From Bact-19 sp038319215 (GTDB taxonomy: Bacteria > Bacteroidota > Bacteroidia > Bacteroidales > ML635J-15), in the NCBI GenBank assembly GCA_038319215.1, contig JBBQCZ010000002.1, forward strand, positions 1 through 64,000: a DNA stretch of 64,000 bases. The letters run 5' to 3'. The notes under the pieces are model-generated. The model did not search any database, was not told the DNA's origin, and was given only the letters and a program-made list of their open reading frames with translations. Position 1 is the stretch's first letter, and every line of letters starts with the position of its first letter. Below, one piece after another: positions 30,972 through 40,992 of the stretch. Position numbers and translations under genes: made by a program.

Positions 30972-32148
30972 ATTACATAAAGCAATTAGCGAATTGCCGA
31001 TTTTTGAAGCCCCAGACGTCTGGATAGAAATTGAAAAGTCATTGCCAAGAGATAATGATATAAAGATGTTCTGGCTTGGATTTATTATTGTTTTTGTTTG
31101 CGGTACTTTGCTAATGTTATCAACGAATATTCTCAGCGAGAATGCTAAAACATTAAATAGTATTTCCAAATTAAAAGTTAGTCAGCGAGTTGATATGCCA
31201 TCAGATTCAACAATAGAAAATAATTTGTCTGTTTCTGAAAATATTGACAGCCAGAATCTAATATATTCTGATCTTATTTCAGAACAAAGTCAGGTAGATT
31301 ACGAAAATCAGGAAATTTATACTCTTTTGGAGCAGATGATTGACAATAGCGAAGAAGTTGCGAAAATTAAATCCGGTTTCTTCGGATTGAAGACTTCAGT
31401 AGTTTTTTCTGAAATAGGAGAAAATCTAGTTAATAATCCATCATTTGAAGATTTTAATGTCTGTCCTAAAGGTATTGTTGGTAAACCAGAGAGAAAGTTG
31501 ATTCCATTTTGGGACGTGCCTAGCAAAGGAACTCCCGATTATTTTAATTCGTGTAGTAAAGAGGATGCTGGGGTGCCCGAAAATTTTGCAGGAAAAATTT
31601 ATGCTCATTCTGGATATGGGTACTGCGGGCTTATTCTAAGACAAAATTTTACAAACGATAATAAAATCACTGGCGAAAAACCTGTTATTTATCGCGAATA
31701 TGTTCAAACTGAATTAAAATCAGAACTTGTAAAGGGTAAAAAATATAAAATTAAATTCTGGATTTGCAATTCTTCTAAATCACGCTTTGCTGTCGATGCA
31801 ATAGGAGCGTGTATAACATCTGAAAAAATCAAATCTAATGATAAAGAATTAATGAATTTTATTCCTGTAGTTGAAAATTCTGTTGGTAAATATTTGGTTA
31901 ATAAAGATTATTGGGTGGCTGTTGAGGGGATTTACGAAGCTAAAGGAGGTGAGAAATATTTAACTATTGGTAATTTTAATAATAATTTTTCTACGAACTA
32001 CATTATGCAAAATGGAGCTTCTGATTTTAATTACGCTTATTATTATTTGGATGATGTTAGTGTTTTTATGGTAGAAGAGTCTTTGCAAACGGCATTAATT
32101 GAAGAGAAGGATTCAGTTAAGGAGAATACTTTTATGGCAGAATTTTAA
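30958..32148 (+). CDS. Membrane-anchored probable anti-sigma with extracytoplasmic NPSFE-type domain
   Basis: 396 residues from the ATG at 30958 (MKDDKLHKAISELP), which overlaps the sigma gene by 14 bases; ATGs at 30952 and 30913 are possible but add residues read in the sigma gene's 3' end. Residues 1-32 form a short cytosolic part (AISELPIFEAPDVWIEIEKSLP), which is like Bacteroidota anti-sigma N-termini. A single transmembrane helix follows (about 37-57), then a low-complexity linker. Residues 145-385 are an extracytoplasmic domain beginning ENLVNNPSFEDFNVCPKG and ending YYYLDDVSVFMVEE, a carbohydrate-binding-like jelly-roll that occurs elsewhere in OmpA-family and T9SS-exported proteins. 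This would make it a transmembrane signal relay to the sigma factor. The combination is inferred from the sequence; anti-sigma activity is not proven. Confidence 0.75.
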   Translation: MKDDKLHKAISELPIFEAPDVWIEIEKSLPRDNDIKMFWLGFIIVFVCGTLLMLSTNILSENAKTLNSISKLKVSQRVDMPSDSTIENNLSVSENIDSQNLIYSDLISEQSQVDYENQEIYTLLEQMIDNSEEVAKIKSGFFGLKTSVVFSEIGENLVNNPSFEDFNVCPKGIVGKPERKLIPFWDVPSKGTPDYFNSCSKEDAGVPENFAGKIYAHSGYGYCGLILRQNFTNDNKITGEKPVIYREYVQTELKSELVKGKKYKIKFWICNSSKSRFAVDAIGACITSEKIKSNDKELMNFIPVVENSVGKYLVNKDYWVAVEGIYEAKGGEKYLTIGNFNNNFSTNYIMQNGASDFNYAYYYLDDVSVFMVEESLQTALIEEKDSVKENTFMAEF

Positions 32149-32296
32149 AAATATAATAATTTAAAGTTTTGTTGATATATTTTGTTGAAAACTTGTGTTC
32201 GTGACATATCGGTTGCAATAGAATCGATTTAGATGAAGATTCTCAATATTTATTGAAGTGTATAAATATTAATATGTCATGTTTCTTAAATTTATT

Positions 32297-32304
32297 TATC
32301 TTTG
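32297..32304 (+). promoter_or_regulatory. Putative -7 box for the truncated YceI-like gene
   Basis: TATCTTTG (TAnnTTTG) lies 27 bases before the lipoprotein ATG at 32332. A TTG inside this box could be mistaken for a start codon. The -33 TTG is not evident. Confidence 0.5.
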
Positions 32305-32331
32305 TGTGTATTCAACCAAAAAGAAAGAGTT

Positions 32332-32787
32332 ATGAGAAATGTTTTTTTTATCTTATCAGTAGTAGTTTTTCTTAGTGCTTGCAATTCTGCTTCAACAAAA
32401 ACAGAAAAAGAAAAAAAGTTTGAAGTAAAAACTACACAAACGTTTATTCTTAAACCCGAAGTTAGTAAGTTGTCATGGAATAGACAAGTGGATTATAAAT
32501 TTCTTAAAAAGAGAATGAAGATATTTGGGGCTTATGCTGATGTAAGTTTAGAGAATGTTCAGTTAGAAACCAGTGGTAACGCTGCAGTTAGATCTGGAAA
32601 CATTATTGTTATTGATGATGAATTCACCTCTGCAGAAGTTGAAATAGATTTGACACTAACTAGATTTTATAGTGATGATGAAGAATCCTTTTTTGAAAGC
32701 GAATCGTACGAGCCTGCCAAACTTGTTATTAAGAGCTTTGCACTAGATGCGTTATGGATGATGATGAAATATATGTACCAATATTAA
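32332..32787 (+). pseudogene. YceI-like lipoprotein gene, truncated at its 3' end
   Basis: The ATG at 32332 gives a lipoprotein signal (MRNVFFILSVVVFLSAC, lipobox Cys17) followed by a YceI-like sequence: SKLSWNRQVDYKFLKKRMK, KIFGAYADVSLENVQLETSG, DDEFTSAEVEIDLTLTRFYS and YEPAKLVIKSFAL. YceI-family proteins are usually about 200-250 residues and bind isoprenoid-like molecules in a lipocalin-type barrel. Here the conserved sequence stops after about residue 138 and is replaced by an unrelated DALWMMMKYMYQY tail before the stop at 32785-32787, where the reading frame of the giant FISUMP gene is already running. The last third of the barrel is missing, so the protein is probably non-functional. 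The upstream promoter is intact. Confidence 0.7.
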
Positions 32788-35700
32788 ATACAAATCTAGT
32801 TGACTCAATAACTCAGAATACGGCACAATCAGGTGGAAATATTATTCATGATGGAGATCTTGAAGTTATTGCACGAGGGGTGGTGTGGAGTACCGATTCT
32901 GTACCGACTATTGATTTAAATGATGGAATGACAGTTGATGGGGATGGAATTGGCATTTTTGTTAGTCATATCACTGGTTTGACTGAAGATACTCAATATT
33001 TTATATGTTCTTATGCAACAAATTCAGAGGGTACAGCATACGGTCAGGTTCTAAGTTTTGTAACTCCTGCATTGTCTGTTCCTGAATTGACCACAAAACA
33101 GCCAATAGTTACCACTTTAAACTCTGCAACATCTGGTGGATATGTCACAAGCAGCGGAGGAATGGAAATGTTTTCAATAGGTATTGTATGGAACACTTCT
33201 GGCAATCCAACAGTAGATTCTAATGAAGGCATTACTAGCAATGGTACAGAACTTGGTGGGTTTCTATGTGAAATGACTGGTCTTGTACCTGCTACGCATT
33301 ACTACATTCGCGCTTATGCAACAAATTCGTATGGGACAGGATATGGTAACGAGGTTTCACTATTTATAAACGAGCATGCATGTCCGTTTTTAACAAGTTT
33401 TGTTGATGAGAGAGATGGAAATTTATATAATACTGTGCTGGTTGATGATGAATGTTGGATGGCGGAAAATTTAAAGTATCTACCTTGGTTTATAGCAAGT
33501 GATAATTATGATGCTAAATATTATGCTTATGGGTATACTGGTTATAGTATTGCCGAGGCACAAGAAACAGGTAATTACCACACTTATGGAGTGCTGTATT
33601 CTTTGGATGCGGCAAATAATGCATGTCCTAGTGGTTGGCATTTACCAGGAGATGATGAATGGACTGATTTATCGAATTATTTGATAAGTAACGGTTATAA
33701 TTACGACGAATCAACTGTCGGGAATAAAATTGCTAAGTCTATGGCTGCACAGAATTTTTGGAGTACAGCAACCAATGAAGGAGCGATTGGAAATATTTTG
33801 TTAGATAATAATCAAAGTGGTTTTACAGCTCTTCCAGGAGGAGAACATTATTTTGATAGTTTCGGATCTCTTGGCACTGCTGGATACTGGTGGACTTCGA
33901 ATCAAGCAATGTCTGGGAGTCATTATTATAGGGGATTATATTTCAATAATGATGAATTGAACCGCAATTACGAGTACGATTCTAAGGCGATGTCTGTGCG
34001 CTGCCTTAAAAATGATACTTTACCTATAATACATACTACTATTATTTCAGATCTTTTTCAGACTTTTGCTTCATCTGGTGGGAATATTGAGTATAGTGGT
34101 GGTGATGATATTGTTTCCAGAGGTATAGTATGGAGTATTCAACAAAACCCTACACTTGAAAATAATGATGGCTTTACAATAGATGGTACAGGATCAGGCG
34201 AGTTTACAAGTTTTTTAAGTGAGCTGTTGCCTGAGACAACTTATTATGTAAGATCTTATGCTACAAATTCTGTTGGAACCCAATATGGGGAGCAATTAGA
34301 TTTTATCTCAGCAATTGTAGCAAGTCCAACAATTACAACATCTGAAATCGTCGATTTGACTCACAACTCTGCAACATCTGGTGGTTTTGTAATAGTGGTA
34401 GATGATTTAAATGTAATTGCAAGAGGATTAGTTTGGAGTACTCAACCAAATCCTGATATTTTGGTTAATGAAGGAATAACCGTTGAAAATATCGGAACAG
34501 GTAACTTTGTTAGTCTTTTAGACGGTCTTTATCCATCTACAACATATTATGTAAGGGCTTATGTCACACTAAATCAGGGGACTGCGTATGGTCAGGAGAT
34601 TAGTTTTGAAACTCTTGAATTTCCCAATTGTGGGATAGTTGAATTTGCCGGATATGATTATTCTACAATTTTAATAGGAAACCAATGTTGGTTTGCAGAA
34701 AATGTAAGATATGATAATGGTTGTTCATCTGCTGAGTTTGCAAATTTTACAGATTCAGGTTGGTGTGGATATTTCAACTCTAATGAGTCCGAATACGGTA
34801 ATTTAGGGCTATTATATCAAAATTCAGTTGCTGAAAGTATTTGTCCAATAGGTTGGCATTTACCAAGTCACAATGATTGGAAAGAATTGGAATTGAGTCT
34901 GGGTATGTCTTCTGATGTCGTAGATGATACTCAGTTTCGTGGAACAAATGAAGGAAGTAAACTTGCTGGTAATGCAAATTTGTGGACGTCCAACGACCTG
35001 ACAGCAGATCCTGAATTTGGAACTAGTGGTTTTGATGCCTTACCTGGAGGATATAGAGATTCTTATGGTGATTTTCTGAATCAGCAAACGGCTCATTTTA
35101 GCGTTAAATTAGGGTCTAATATTTGGGATAATGTCTATCGACTAATAACAGGTTATTCAACCCAGATTGGAAATTTTGGAGGAATTACTAATTGTGCTTT
35201 TTCTGTAAGGTGCCTGAAAGATCAAAATATGGTTGATACTATACCTACAGTAATCACTATTGGATTATCTGATGTTACTCCAAATAGTGCTGTTTTTGAA
35301 AGTAATGTAGTTTATGATGGAGAGTCTGATGTTTTGCAAAAAGGTGTCATTTTGGGAGTTAATCCTGGATTAACAATTAATAGTGTTAATATAGAAATAA
35401 CTAATCAGGGGAATGGTACTGGCTATTACGAAAGTAATGTTACAGGTTTAAGTCCAGCAACGGTTTATTATTACAGAGCATATGCAATAAATAGCGTTGG
35501 GGTTTCTTACGGAGAAGAAAATTGTTTTGGAACTTTGGTTGAGGATGCGCCTCTTCAAAATCCTTGCTTAGAGACTCCAACAGTTATGTATCATGGCTAC
35601 ACTTATAATACCGTTTCAATTGGTGACCAGTGCTGGATGGCTGAAAATCTAAAATATCTTCCTTCAGTTAATTACGAATCAACTAATAGTAATAATACAC

Positions 35701-37136
35701 CAAGATTTTATGTTTATGGTTATTCTGGAATTGATACTGTTGCTGCACAGGCAACAAGTAATTTTAATACTTATGGTGTATTGTATAATAAATTAGCCAT
35801 GCTAAATGGAGGAACTTATTCAAATACAAACCCAAGCACATTGCAAGGTATTTGCCCGAATGGTTGGCATATCCCAAGTTTCGCCGAATGGAATCAAATG
35901 GTTGTTTATGTTGGTGGAAGCACAGTTGCAGGTGGGAAAATTAAAGAAGTAGCTACAACTCATTGGAATTGTCCAAATATAGGAGGTAATAATGAGTACG
36001 GTTTTACTGCTTTACCTGGAGGAGTTCTTGAGAATGGTGGTTCTTTTTACTATTTAAATGAATATGGTGCATGGTGGTGTGCTGATGCAACAGCCTCTTC
36101 CAGTAGATTTTCTTTAGGTTATTTAAGCGCGGGCGTAAATCAGATTCCATTATCACTTGGCGGTGAAACTGTTGCAATGTCTGTGCGTTGTGTCAGAGAT
36201 TACCTGTATCCGGTTGTTGAAACTATGTTAATTTCGGAAATCGCTCAGACTGTTGCAACTTCAGGAGGCAATATTATTAGTGATGGAGGACTTGATATTA
36301 TACAACAAGGAATAGTTTGGAGTACTTCTGAAGATCCTACATTAGAAAATTGTGAAAGAATAGTTTTAGACACTAATCTCGGGTCAAGTGAGTTTATTTG
36401 TCATTTGGATAGCTTAATATATGGTACAGTTTATTATGTTAAAGCATTTGCTACTAATAGTTTTGGAATATCATACGGTGACCAGGTAGTTTTTCAAACA
36501 AATCCACAAGCTAACTTAGCAGTAGTGATTACGACTCCTGCTACACTGATTGAGATGTTTAGTGCATTGTCAGGTGGCGAAGTGTTGGATGATGGAGGAG
36601 AACCTCAAACAATCAGTGGTTTAGTATGGAGTAAACTTCCAAATCCAAGCGTTGATATGAATGATGGAATTACTCAAGATGGTTTTGGACAGACTGTATT
36701 TACTAGCGAATTATCAGAGCTGATTTGTGATCAAACATATTATTACAAAGCTTATGCTATAAATACCGGAGGGATTTCGTATGGACAAGAGTTGAGTTTT
36801 AATACAGATGGTGTGTCAGACTGCAGTCCTGTATTCTATAATGGTTATTCATATCGTACTGTTCAAATCGGTTGTCAATGTTGGTTAGCTGAGAATTTGA
36901 GGTATCTTCCTACAGTAAAACCAGTATCCATTAGTGCAAGTTTAACCGTCCCAGCATGTTATGTTCATGGATATAGTGGATATAATGTAGATGAGGCAAA
37001 GGAAACAGAAGCATATATTATTTATGGAGCCGCATATAACAACTTTGCAGCTCAAAATTACTGTCCAAGTGGATGGAAATTACCAAGTAATGATGACTGG
37101 AAAACTTTGGAGTTGTTTCTTGGTGTTCCGGAATAG
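32754..37136 (+). CDS. Giant FISUMP/Fn3-like surface protein A, N-terminal piece (decayed gene)
   Basis: 1460 codons open from 32754, with no signal peptide: the frame begins MDDDEIYVPILNTNLVDSITQ, which looks like the interior of a lipoprotein just past its Cys. It contains repeated ~95-residue Fn3-like units with the pattern SGGNI..DGG....RGIVWST..NPT...N.G...G.G...F.S...GL...T.YYVRAYATNS.GT.YG, and four FISUMP modules (starting near 33372, 34626, 35560 and 36818), each with TV.IG.QCWMAENL.YLP, a middle CP.GWHLP, GF.ALPGG and a final SVRC. The fourth FISUMP is interrupted by TAG at 37134-37136, after which the same frame continues. It is therefore the first part of one damaged gene rather than an independent protein. 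The upstream YceI fragment suggests that the true 5' end was deleted. Confidence 0.8.
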   Translation: MDDDEIYVPILNTNLVDSITQNTAQSGGNIIHDGDLEVIARGVVWSTDSVPTIDLNDGMTVDGDGIGIFVSHITGLTEDTQYFICSYATNSEGTAYGQVLSFVTPALSVPELTTKQPIVTTLNSATSGGYVTSSGGMEMFSIGIVWNTSGNPTVDSNEGITSNGTELGGFLCEMTGLVPATHYYIRAYATNSYGTGYGNEVSLFINEHACPFLTSFVDERDGNLYNTVLVDDECWMAENLKYLPWFIASDNYDAKYYAYGYTGYSIAEAQETGNYHTYGVLYSLDAANNACPSGWHLPGDDEWTDLSNYLISNGYNYDESTVGNKIAKSMAAQNFWSTATNEGAIGNILLDNNQSGFTALPGGEHYFDSFGSLGTAGYWWTSNQAMSGSHYYRGLYFNNDELNRNYEYDSKAMSVRCLKNDTLPIIHTTIISDLFQTFASSGGNIEYSGGDDIVSRGIVWSIQQNPTLENNDGFTIDGTGSGEFTSFLSELLPETTYYVRSYATNSVGTQYGEQLDFISAIVASPTITTSEIVDLTHNSATSGGFVIVVDDLNVIARGLVWSTQPNPDILVNEGITVENIGTGNFVSLLDGLYPSTTYYVRAYVTLNQGTAYGQEISFETLEFPNCGIVEFAGYDYSTILIGNQCWFAENVRYDNGCSSAEFANFTDSGWCGYFNSNESEYGNLGLLYQNSVAESICPIGWHLPSHNDWKELELSLGMSSDVVDDTQFRGTNEGSKLAGNANLWTSNDLTADPEFGTSGFDALPGGYRDSYGDFLNQQTAHFSVKLGSNIWDNVYRLITGYSTQIGNFGGITNCAFSVRCLKDQNMVDTIPTVITIGLSDVTPNSAVFESNVVYDGESDVLQKGVILGVNPGLTINSVNIEITNQGNGTGYYESNVTGLSPATVYYYRAYAINSVGVSYGEENCFGTLVEDAPLQNPCLETPTVMYHGYTYNTVSIGDQCWMAENLKYLPSVNYESTNSNNTPRFYVYGYSGIDTVAAQATSNFNTYGVLYNKLAMLNGGTYSNTNPSTLQGICPNGWHIPSFAEWNQMVVYVGGSTVAGGKIKEVATTHWNCPNIGGNNEYGFTALPGGVLENGGSFYYLNEYGAWWCADATASSSRFSLGYLSAGVNQIPLSLGGETVAMSVRCVRDYLYPVVETMLISEIAQTVATSGGNIISDGGLDIIQQGIVWSTSEDPTLENCERIVLDTNLGSSEFICHLDSLIYGTVYYVKAFATNSFGISYGDQVVFQTNPQANLAVVITTPATLIEMFSALSGGEVLDDGGEPQTISGLVWSKLPNPSVDMNDGITQDGFGQTVFTSELSELICDQTYYYKAYAINTGGISYGQELSFNTDGVSDCSPVFYNGYSYRTVQIGCQCWLAENLRYLPTVKPVSISASLTVPACYVHGYSGYNVDEAKETEAYIIYGAAYNNFAAQNYCPSGWKLPSNDDWKTLELFLGVPE

Positions 37137-37400
37137 GAATTAGACGATTATAACCATGGAACAAATCAAGGTAGTCAGCTATCTGGTGTCGATTCACTTT
37201 GGTATGATTTTCTATTAGTAGCAGATGCTGAATTTGGCACGTCAGGATTTGATGCTATTCCTGGAGGGTATCGAGAATATAATGCTTCTGGAAATTCATT
37301 TACAGATTTTGGAAATGGTGCAATTTTTTGGAGCTCAACAGAAAAGCCTAATAATGGTTATTATTACCGGCAAATTAGGTATAATTCTACTGATATTACA

Positions 37401-40400
37401 ATGCATTATGAGTATCAAGACTCGTATTCTGTTCGTTGTGTAAAAAATCTTGAGAATGATGATATTAGCGGGTTTTTGCCAGATGTTTCTACTTTAGCAG
37501 TAAGTTCTATTACTGATAGTTCGGCAGTCGTGTTATCTGTGGTAAATGAGTCTTATTCAGAAGAACCTGATTCTCGTGGGGTAGTATGGAGTACCTCATC
37601 AGGGCCAACAATAGAAATAAATAACGGGATGTCTTCTAGCGGAAATGGATTAGGTGAATTTTCTGCTAATTTAATAGGGTTGGTAAATAATCAAGAGTAT
37701 TTTGTCCGTTCTTATGCTACAAATCACTATGGAACAAGCTATGGAAATGAGATTAGTTTTGCTGCCAACAGTTTGAACTTACCGCCAACTGTTCAAACTA
37801 TCTCAATTTTAGATATTACTCCAACGTCTGTTTCAGTAATTGGATCAGTTATTTTTGAAGGTGCAAATCCTGTTTATGAAAGAGGCATAGTGTGGGGCAT
37901 AAATTCTGATATAAGTATAGATTCAAATATGGGAAGAGTTGCATCAGGATCAGGATCAGGAGAGTTTACATGTTTTATTAGTGCTCTTGAAGAATCATCT
38001 TCTTATTTTGTCAGATCTTATGCAATAAGCAATAGTGGGATTTCATACGGGGAAGCATTAAGCATACAAACAGCTTCTTTTCAAAATTGTGGAACTTATG
38101 AATATTTTGGATATTTTTATAATACTGTGGTAATAGGAAATCAATGCTGGTTTAATGAGAATCTAAAATATTTACCAGCAATAAGTTCTGCGTCGAGTAC
38201 TTCTACTACACTGTCAAAATATTATGTTTATGATGTTTCTGGATTATATGGAGTATCAAATGCAAAACAAAGTTATAATTATTTACAATATGGAACTATT
38301 TATAATTGGTTAGCAGCTCAATCAGCATGTCCATACGGTTGGAAGCTTCCTAGTGATGGTGATTGGAATGTTTTAGAAGCAGAATTGGGTATGACGATCG
38401 AAGAAATTTCAAATTTGCAGTATAGGGGAACAGATGAAGCATCAGAATTAGCTGCAAACAATAATATTTGGGCACCAGATAGCCTTTTGCAAAATCAATC
38501 AATTGGTAGTAGTGGTTTTGATGCATTACCTGGAGGTTGGTTAAGTGGGTCAAGCTTCATGTCACGTTCTTTAAAATCAAAGTGGTGGACTGCTAGCCAA
38601 GGTACAACAAGTACATATGCATTTATTAGAGGTATTGATTACAACTATAGCAGAATTAATAAATCAGAGGTGTTAAAAAGCTCTGGTTGTTATGTTAGAT
38701 GCCTTCGCGATACAACCGTCGTATTAAGTCTTCCTGAAATTACAACAAGTTCAATTACAAATATTACTCAAACGACGTTAGTTGCCGGTGGAAATGTAAT
38801 TTCTCTTGGTTCTCCGTCAATAACTTCCTGTGGTGTGGTTTGGAGTACATCGCCCAATCCTGACATTAATAATTTTGAAGGAAAGTCCACAGGAACACTT
38901 GTTTTAGGCGAATTTACATATCAGGTTAGTGGACTCGATTCATCTACGCAATATTATTTTAGAGCTTATGCTACTAATATGCTAGGAACAGTTTATGGGA
39001 CTGAATTCATGATAGAAACCCCTGAAGCAGCTCTGTTACCAACAGTTTCTACATTGATTATAACTGGTATTACTCAGACCACTTCAACAATAAACAGTAT
39101 TGTCATAGATGGTGGAGGAGAACTTGGTATTGTAAATCGTGGGGTGGTTGCAAGTACAAATCCATTGCCTGATATCGAAAATTGCGAATTCAATATCAAT
39201 TGCAGTACAGGTGAGGGAAATTATCAGGCTTTAATCTATGGGCTGAAAGATGAAACGACTTATTTTGTGAGGGCATATGCAATTAACAGTACTGGTGTTA
39301 GTTATGGCGAAGAATTGAGTTTTGAAACAACTGCATTTATGAATTGCGGGACAGTAGGATACCAAGACCATTACTATGAAACAGTAATAATTGGATTTCA
39401 ATGTTGGATGCAGGAAAATCTTCGTTATTTGCCAGAACTAACCTCTTCTGCTGATTGGGGAGACTATGTTGAAAGTCAGTACTCAGTTTATGGATATAGT
39501 GGAGTAGACGTGGTTGAAGCAAAACAGACTGATAACTATGGATTATATGGTGTTCTCTATAATTGGAGTGCCGCAGAAGAATCCTGTCCTCAAGGTTGGC
39601 ATTTGCCGAGTGATGAAGACTGGAAAACTTTAGAACTATACATAGGTATGGCAATGTCTTCAGTTGATTCTACTGGTTATAGAGGAACAAATCAGGGATC
39701 AAAGCTTGCTGGCGAAATAAATTTATGGGATGATAATAACGAAACTTTAATTGATAATACTAGTTTTGGATCTAGTGGCTTTTATGGATTGTGTGGGGGC
39801 TATGTTAGTGAGAATTCCTTAACATTTAGTTACATTTTGAGAAGTGCAAATTGGTGGAGTAGTTCAGAATATTCTACTTATTCAGCATGGTCGAGAACAA
39901 TCTATAATACAAGAACGAGTGTAAGTCGCTCAATTTCCAATAGTAAAAGGAGTGGAATGTCTGTAAGATGTTTACGTAATGATGATTATGAATTATCAGT
40001 ACCAACTATCAGTACCAACTATATTTCTGGGATTAGTCTTGGTAGCGAATGTACTGCAATTTCAGGCGGAAATATAACGTATGATGGTGGTAGTGCAATC
40101 AATAGTTCAGGAATTGTTTGGAGTACTTCAGAAAATCCAACAATAGAGTCAAATTTGGGACAAATACAAGTAGATACTTTATTAGGACAATATTCGATTC
40201 AAATAACAGGTCTGCTTCCAGATGTTCAGTATTTTGTTAGAGCTTATGCAACGAATATGACAGGGATAGCTTATGGAGATCAGGTCTCTTTTGTTACCAT
40301 TGAGAATACAGATGGCCAATTTTGCCCGGATTTACCTTTGTTTTATGACACAAGAGATAGTAGAGTATATACAACAAAACAATATGGAAATCAATGTTGG

Positions 40401-40964
40401 ATGGCTTCAAATTTAAAATACCTTCCATCTGTGAATCTGGTGACCGATGCCTCAAATACATTACCAAAATATTATGTGTATAATTACTCTGGTACAGATG
40501 TCGAAGCAAGTATGACAAATCCAAACTACAATTTATACGGTGTTTTGTATAATTGGTCGGCATCTTTAATATCTTGCCCTTCCGGATGGCATTTGCCTAG
40601 TGATGAAGAGTGGAAAACATTAGAAATGCAATTAGGAATGAGTCAAGAACAGACAGATAGTAGTGGTTATAGAGGAAATAATGAGGGAAGTAAATTGTCT
40701 GGTAGTTATGATCTTTGGGCTGCAGGCGTTCTCAAAAGTAATCCGCAGTTTGGATCAACCGGATTTAATGTGTTACCAAGTGGTAATAGAACTACAAGTT
40801 CTACATTTGGATCAATTGGAGCATCTGCATATTTTTGGACTTCGACAGTATCTACATCTACCAGAGCAAGAAATCGTGGATTTAGTTCTGCCAAAATAAA
40901 TATATATCGGTCAATACCAGAAAATAATTCTGGATATTCAGTACGATGTCTTCGAGATAACTAA
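37401..40964 (+). CDS. Giant FISUMP/Fn3-like surface protein A, C-terminal piece
   Basis: The open frame continues from just after the TAG at 37134, but the first ATG-type start is at 37401 (MHYEYQDSYSVRCVKN), inside the end of the fourth FISUMP module. It then covers Fn3-like repeats and three complete FISUMP modules (near 38085, 39342 and 40319), ending with SGYSVRCLRDN. Without signal peptide or N-terminal half this product is unlikely to be secreted; treat it as part of the pseudogene. If translated independently it would be a cytosolic 1187-residue fragment. It lies 28 bases before the intact giant gene B. Confidence 0.7.
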   Translation: MHYEYQDSYSVRCVKNLENDDISGFLPDVSTLAVSSITDSSAVVLSVVNESYSEEPDSRGVVWSTSSGPTIEINNGMSSSGNGLGEFSANLIGLVNNQEYFVRSYATNHYGTSYGNEISFAANSLNLPPTVQTISILDITPTSVSVIGSVIFEGANPVYERGIVWGINSDISIDSNMGRVASGSGSGEFTCFISALEESSSYFVRSYAISNSGISYGEALSIQTASFQNCGTYEYFGYFYNTVVIGNQCWFNENLKYLPAISSASSTSTTLSKYYVYDVSGLYGVSNAKQSYNYLQYGTIYNWLAAQSACPYGWKLPSDGDWNVLEAELGMTIEEISNLQYRGTDEASELAANNNIWAPDSLLQNQSIGSSGFDALPGGWLSGSSFMSRSLKSKWWTASQGTTSTYAFIRGIDYNYSRINKSEVLKSSGCYVRCLRDTTVVLSLPEITTSSITNITQTTLVAGGNVISLGSPSITSCGVVWSTSPNPDINNFEGKSTGTLVLGEFTYQVSGLDSSTQYYFRAYATNMLGTVYGTEFMIETPEAALLPTVSTLIITGITQTTSTINSIVIDGGGELGIVNRGVVASTNPLPDIENCEFNINCSTGEGNYQALIYGLKDETTYFVRAYAINSTGVSYGEELSFETTAFMNCGTVGYQDHYYETVIIGFQCWMQENLRYLPELTSSADWGDYVESQYSVYGYSGVDVVEAKQTDNYGLYGVLYNWSAAEESCPQGWHLPSDEDWKTLELYIGMAMSSVDSTGYRGTNQGSKLAGEINLWDDNNETLIDNTSFGSSGFYGLCGGYVSENSLTFSYILRSANWWSSSEYSTYSAWSRTIYNTRTSVSRSISNSKRSGMSVRCLRNDDYELSVPTISTNYISGISLGSECTAISGGNITYDGGSAINSSGIVWSTSENPTIESNLGQIQVDTLLGQYSIQITGLLPDVQYFVRAYATNMTGIAYGDQVSFVTIENTDGQFCPDLPLFYDTRDSRVYTTKQYGNQCWMASNLKYLPSVNLVTDASNTLPKYYVYNYSGTDVEASMTNPNYNLYGVLYNWSASLISCPSGWHLPSDEEWKTLEMQLGMSQEQTDSSGYRGNNEGSKLSGSYDLWAAGVLKSNPQFGSTGFNVLPSGNRTTSSTFGSIGASAYFWTSTVSTSTRARNRGFSSAKINIYRSIPENNSGYSVRCLRDN

Positions 40965-40992
40965 TTGTTATTATGTTGTTTATTTTTATAGT

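Larger units (their letters stand above)
32754..40964 (+). pseudogene. Complete reading frame of giant surface protein A (one nonsense codon)
   Basis: Translating 32754-40964 in a single frame (2736 codons before the final stop, counting the TAG) gives an unbroken alternation of repeats and FISUMP modules, apart from that one TAG at 37134. The frame covers seven FISUMP modules, starting near 33372, 34626, 35560, 36818, 38085, 39342 and 40319, and about twelve Fn3-like repeats. Modules separated by two Fn3-like repeats recur every ~1255 bases, those separated by one recur at ~930-980 bases. The protein ends directly after the last module with no T9SS or other C-terminal anchor. Residues flanking the TAG (LFLGVPE, then ELDDYNHGTNQGS) align with other modules, so a single CAG/GAG-to-TAG change explains the break. 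The missing signal peptide makes expression at the surface doubtful even if the stop were read through. Confidence 0.8.

Noticed and set aside
32302..32331. TTG at 32302 as the start of the YceI-like lipoprotein
   Set aside because: It lies inside the TATCTTTG promoter box and would place ten residues before a perfect lipoprotein signal peptide; the ATG at 32332 is preferred.
37134..37136. TAG considered as a recoded sense codon
   Set aside because: Several clear genes in the window end in TAG (for example ridA at 13373, the ABC ATPase at 22856 and the AbiEii-type gene at 30321), and no other internal TAG was seen in conserved genes.
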